Assembly: GCA_023386255.1 (NCBI GenBank)
Contig: JAEWKB010000200.1
Span: forward strand, 1 to 6,438
Length of the DNA stretch: 6,438 nucleotides
Source of the DNA: Bacteroidota bacterium
Lineage (GTDB): Bacteria > Bacteroidota > Bacteroidia > Flavobacteriales > Flavobacteriaceae
Direction of reading: 5' to 3'
This document shows, piece after piece, positions 4,872-6,438 of this stretch. The stretch's first letter is position 1. Every line of letters starts with the position of its first letter. The notes beneath the pieces are model-generated. The model was not told the DNA's origin. It made no database searches and saw only the letters and a program-made list of their open reading frames with translations. Made by a program: the position numbers and the translations under genes.

Positions 4872-6438
4872 ATGGTACAAGTACTTAAAAAGAAATATAT
4901 ATTTCCTGCCCTGGCCGCAGGTTTCCTGTTTGTAGGGGCAAGCTTTAAAGATGATTTTTTTGAAATAGCTAAACAGATTGAGATTTTCACTACGCTTTTC
5001 AAAACAGTAAATGTGAACTATGTGGACGAGACCAATCCGGCAGATTTAATGGATAAAGCCATTAAAAGCATGCTTAACGACCTGGACCCTTATACCGTTT
5101 ACTTTAACGAGCAGGATGTAGCCAAATTCAAGATCAACAATACAGGCGAATATACAGGGATTGGCGCCATAGTAACCCGCAAAGAGGGCAAGCTGATAAT
5201 ACGCGAGCCTTATAAAAACTATCCTGCTGATAAAGCAGGGCTAAAGGCCGGTGATGAGATAATCCAGATAGGCGATGTAAACCTTTCAACTTTTAAAGAG
5301 GATGCAGGTGAGTTGCTAAAAGGCTCAAAGAATACAAAAATAGACATCAAGTACCTGCGCCAGGGTAAGCCTTATACTACACAGCTGGTACTAAGTGAAG
5401 TTGATGTTAAGGCGGTTCCTTATTTTGCGAAAGTAGGTAATGACGTTGGTTATATTGTGCTGTCTCAGTTCAATGGGAAAGCTTCAGTCGAGACGAAAGA
5501 AGCTCTGCAGCAGCTAAAAAGTGAAGGGGCGAAAAAGATTATTCTGGACCTTCGGGGTAATCCGGGCGGATTGCTTAATGAAGCTGTAAATGTGTGTAAC
5601 CTTTTTGTACCGCAAAATGAAATTATTGTAACGACAAGGTCTAAAAATGAGAAATACAATAATATTTATAAAACACAAAGGCCACCTGTTGATACCGATA
5701 TCCCGCTGGTAGTACTTGTTGACGGCAAGAGTGCTTCGGCATCTGAAATTGTTGCAGGTGCGTTGCAGGATCTTGACCGGGCTGTAATTGTAGGTAGCAG
5801 GAGCTTTGGCAAAGGGCTGGTGCAACGCCCTCTGGACCTTACCTACGGCACGCAGGTAAAGGTAACCATTTCACGATACTACACGCCTTCTGGCCGTGGT
5901 ATACAGGCGTTGGACTATACACACAAGGATGTGGATGGCAAAGCCATTCGCATTGACAAAAAGAACTATAACGCATTCAAGACCCGCAAAGGCAGGACCG
6001 TGTATGACGGTGGTGGCATTTTACCGGATGTTGAGCTTGAGGAAGCAAAACAAAGCGCCATAGCCGATGCCTTGGTACGCAATGACGGTATTTTTAACTA
6101 CGCTACAGGTTACTACTACAAAAACCCCAACCTTGGTACAGGAATACCTTCATTTTCAGATGCTGATTTTGAAGCCTTTAAGCAGTATCTTAAAAAAGAA
6201 AAATTTGAATTTGACACTGAAACGGAGCGGGCTTTAAAAGCTACGCTGGAAGTAGCAAAAAAAGAAAAGGTTGATGCAAGTATAGCTACCGAATACCAAC
6301 AGCTGCTTACGGCATTGCAGCGAAGCGAGGAAAAAGAGCTGAACGCACACAAGCAGGAGATAAAACAGCTTATAACGGATGAAATTATAAAGCGTTATCA
6401 ATACAAAGAAGGCCTTTATAAATATTACACAACAAGCA
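4872..6438 (+). CDS. S41 family C-terminal processing peptidase (3' end outside window)
   Basis: This is a periplasmic or membrane-anchored serine protease of the CtpA/Tsp family, which cleaves target proteins near their C-termini. The frame runs from ATG 4872 to the right edge, giving 522 residues without a stop. The N-terminus MVQVLKKKYIFPALAAGFLF is a basic stretch plus hydrophobic signal or anchor. Next comes a helical region with the family-typical NDLDPYTVYF (69-78), then a PDZ domain at about 92-176 (YTGIGAIV; AGLKAGDEIIQIGD). The catalytic domain follows, with VGYIVLSQFN, LDLRGNPGGLL (225-235), KSASASEIVAGALQD and RSFGKGLVQ. By alignment with E. coli Tsp the nucleophile is S289 and the general base K314, spaced 25 residues as in Tsp, with Q318 also kept, so the enzyme should be active. 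The charged C-terminal 120 residues follow the protease domain; probably only a short tail is missing. Substrates are unknown. Confidence 0.95.
   Translation, partial: MVQVLKKKYIFPALAAGFLFVGASFKDDFFEIAKQIEIFTTLFKTVNVNYVDETNPADLMDKAIKSMLNDLDPYTVYFNEQDVAKFKINNTGEYTGIGAIVTRKEGKLIIREPYKNYPADKAGLKAGDEIIQIGDVNLSTFKEDAGELLKGSKNTKIDIKYLRQGKPYTTQLVLSEVDVKAVPYFAKVGNDVGYIVLSQFNGKASVETKEALQQLKSEGAKKIILDLRGNPGGLLNEAVNVCNLFVPQNEIIVTTRSKNEKYNNIYKTQRPPVDTDIPLVVLVDGKSASASEIVAGALQDLDRAVIVGSRSFGKGLVQRPLDLTYGTQVKVTISRYYTPSGRGIQALDYTHKDVDGKAIRIDKKNYNAFKTRKGRTVYDGGGILPDVELEEAKQSAIADALVRNDGIFNYATGYYYKNPNLGTGIPSFSDADFEAFKQYLKKEKFEFDTETERALKATLEVAKKEKVDASIATEYQQLLTALQRSEEKELNAHKQEIKQLITDEIIKRYQYKEGLYKYYTTS

Noticed and set aside
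5514..5825. Minus-strand frame of 103 codons
   Set aside because: It is antisense to the catalytic domain of the S41 peptidase, which is continuous and intact on the + strand.

Overview
The window looks like a piece of a Bacteroidota chromosome, most likely from the family Flavobacteriaceae. Several signs point that way. The base composition is low to moderate GC. There are no convincing Shine-Dalgarno sequences. Promoter-like boxes of the form TAnnTTTG, the Bacteroidota -7 consensus, stand upstream of genes. The protein families and their order are those of flavobacterial housekeeping DNA. All genes lie on the + strand. The assignment rests on recognition, not on a database search.

Layout from left to right: (1) the 3' end of an unrecognised gene, cut by the left edge; (2) a class I SAM-dependent methyltransferase whose ATG directly follows the stop of gene 1; (3) an intergenic stretch of about 230 bases with a GC-rich dyad, a tandem 10-bp repeat and a good Bacteroidota-type promoter; (4) an OmpH/Skp-family protein with a lipoprotein signal, followed by a clear intrinsic terminator; (5) a large Pif1/RecD-like superfamily 1 helicase with a C-terminal helix-turn-helix domain; (6) rnpA, the protein subunit of RNase P, with a -7 box almost touching its start codon; (7) an S41 C-terminal processing peptidase with signal peptide, PDZ domain and complete catalytic residues, cut by the right edge near its C-terminus.

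The genes do not form one pathway. They cover probable small-molecule or macromolecule methylation, envelope protein handling (OmpH-like lipoprotein, S41 protease), DNA processing (helicase) and tRNA maturation (RnpA). Transcription probably falls into at least two units: gene 1 plus methyltransferase, and the OmpH-like gene ending at the terminator. The helicase, rnpA and protease follow without a visible terminator between them, each with its own possible -7 box.

I found no convincing undescribed system, mobile element, CRISPR array, tRNA or rRNA. The points most worth a second look are the possible leaderless rnpA transcript, the lipidated OmpH-like protein with a possible surface-export motif, the helicase-HTH fusion, the intergenic GC-rich dyad, and the symmetrical repeat arrangement before the protease gene.
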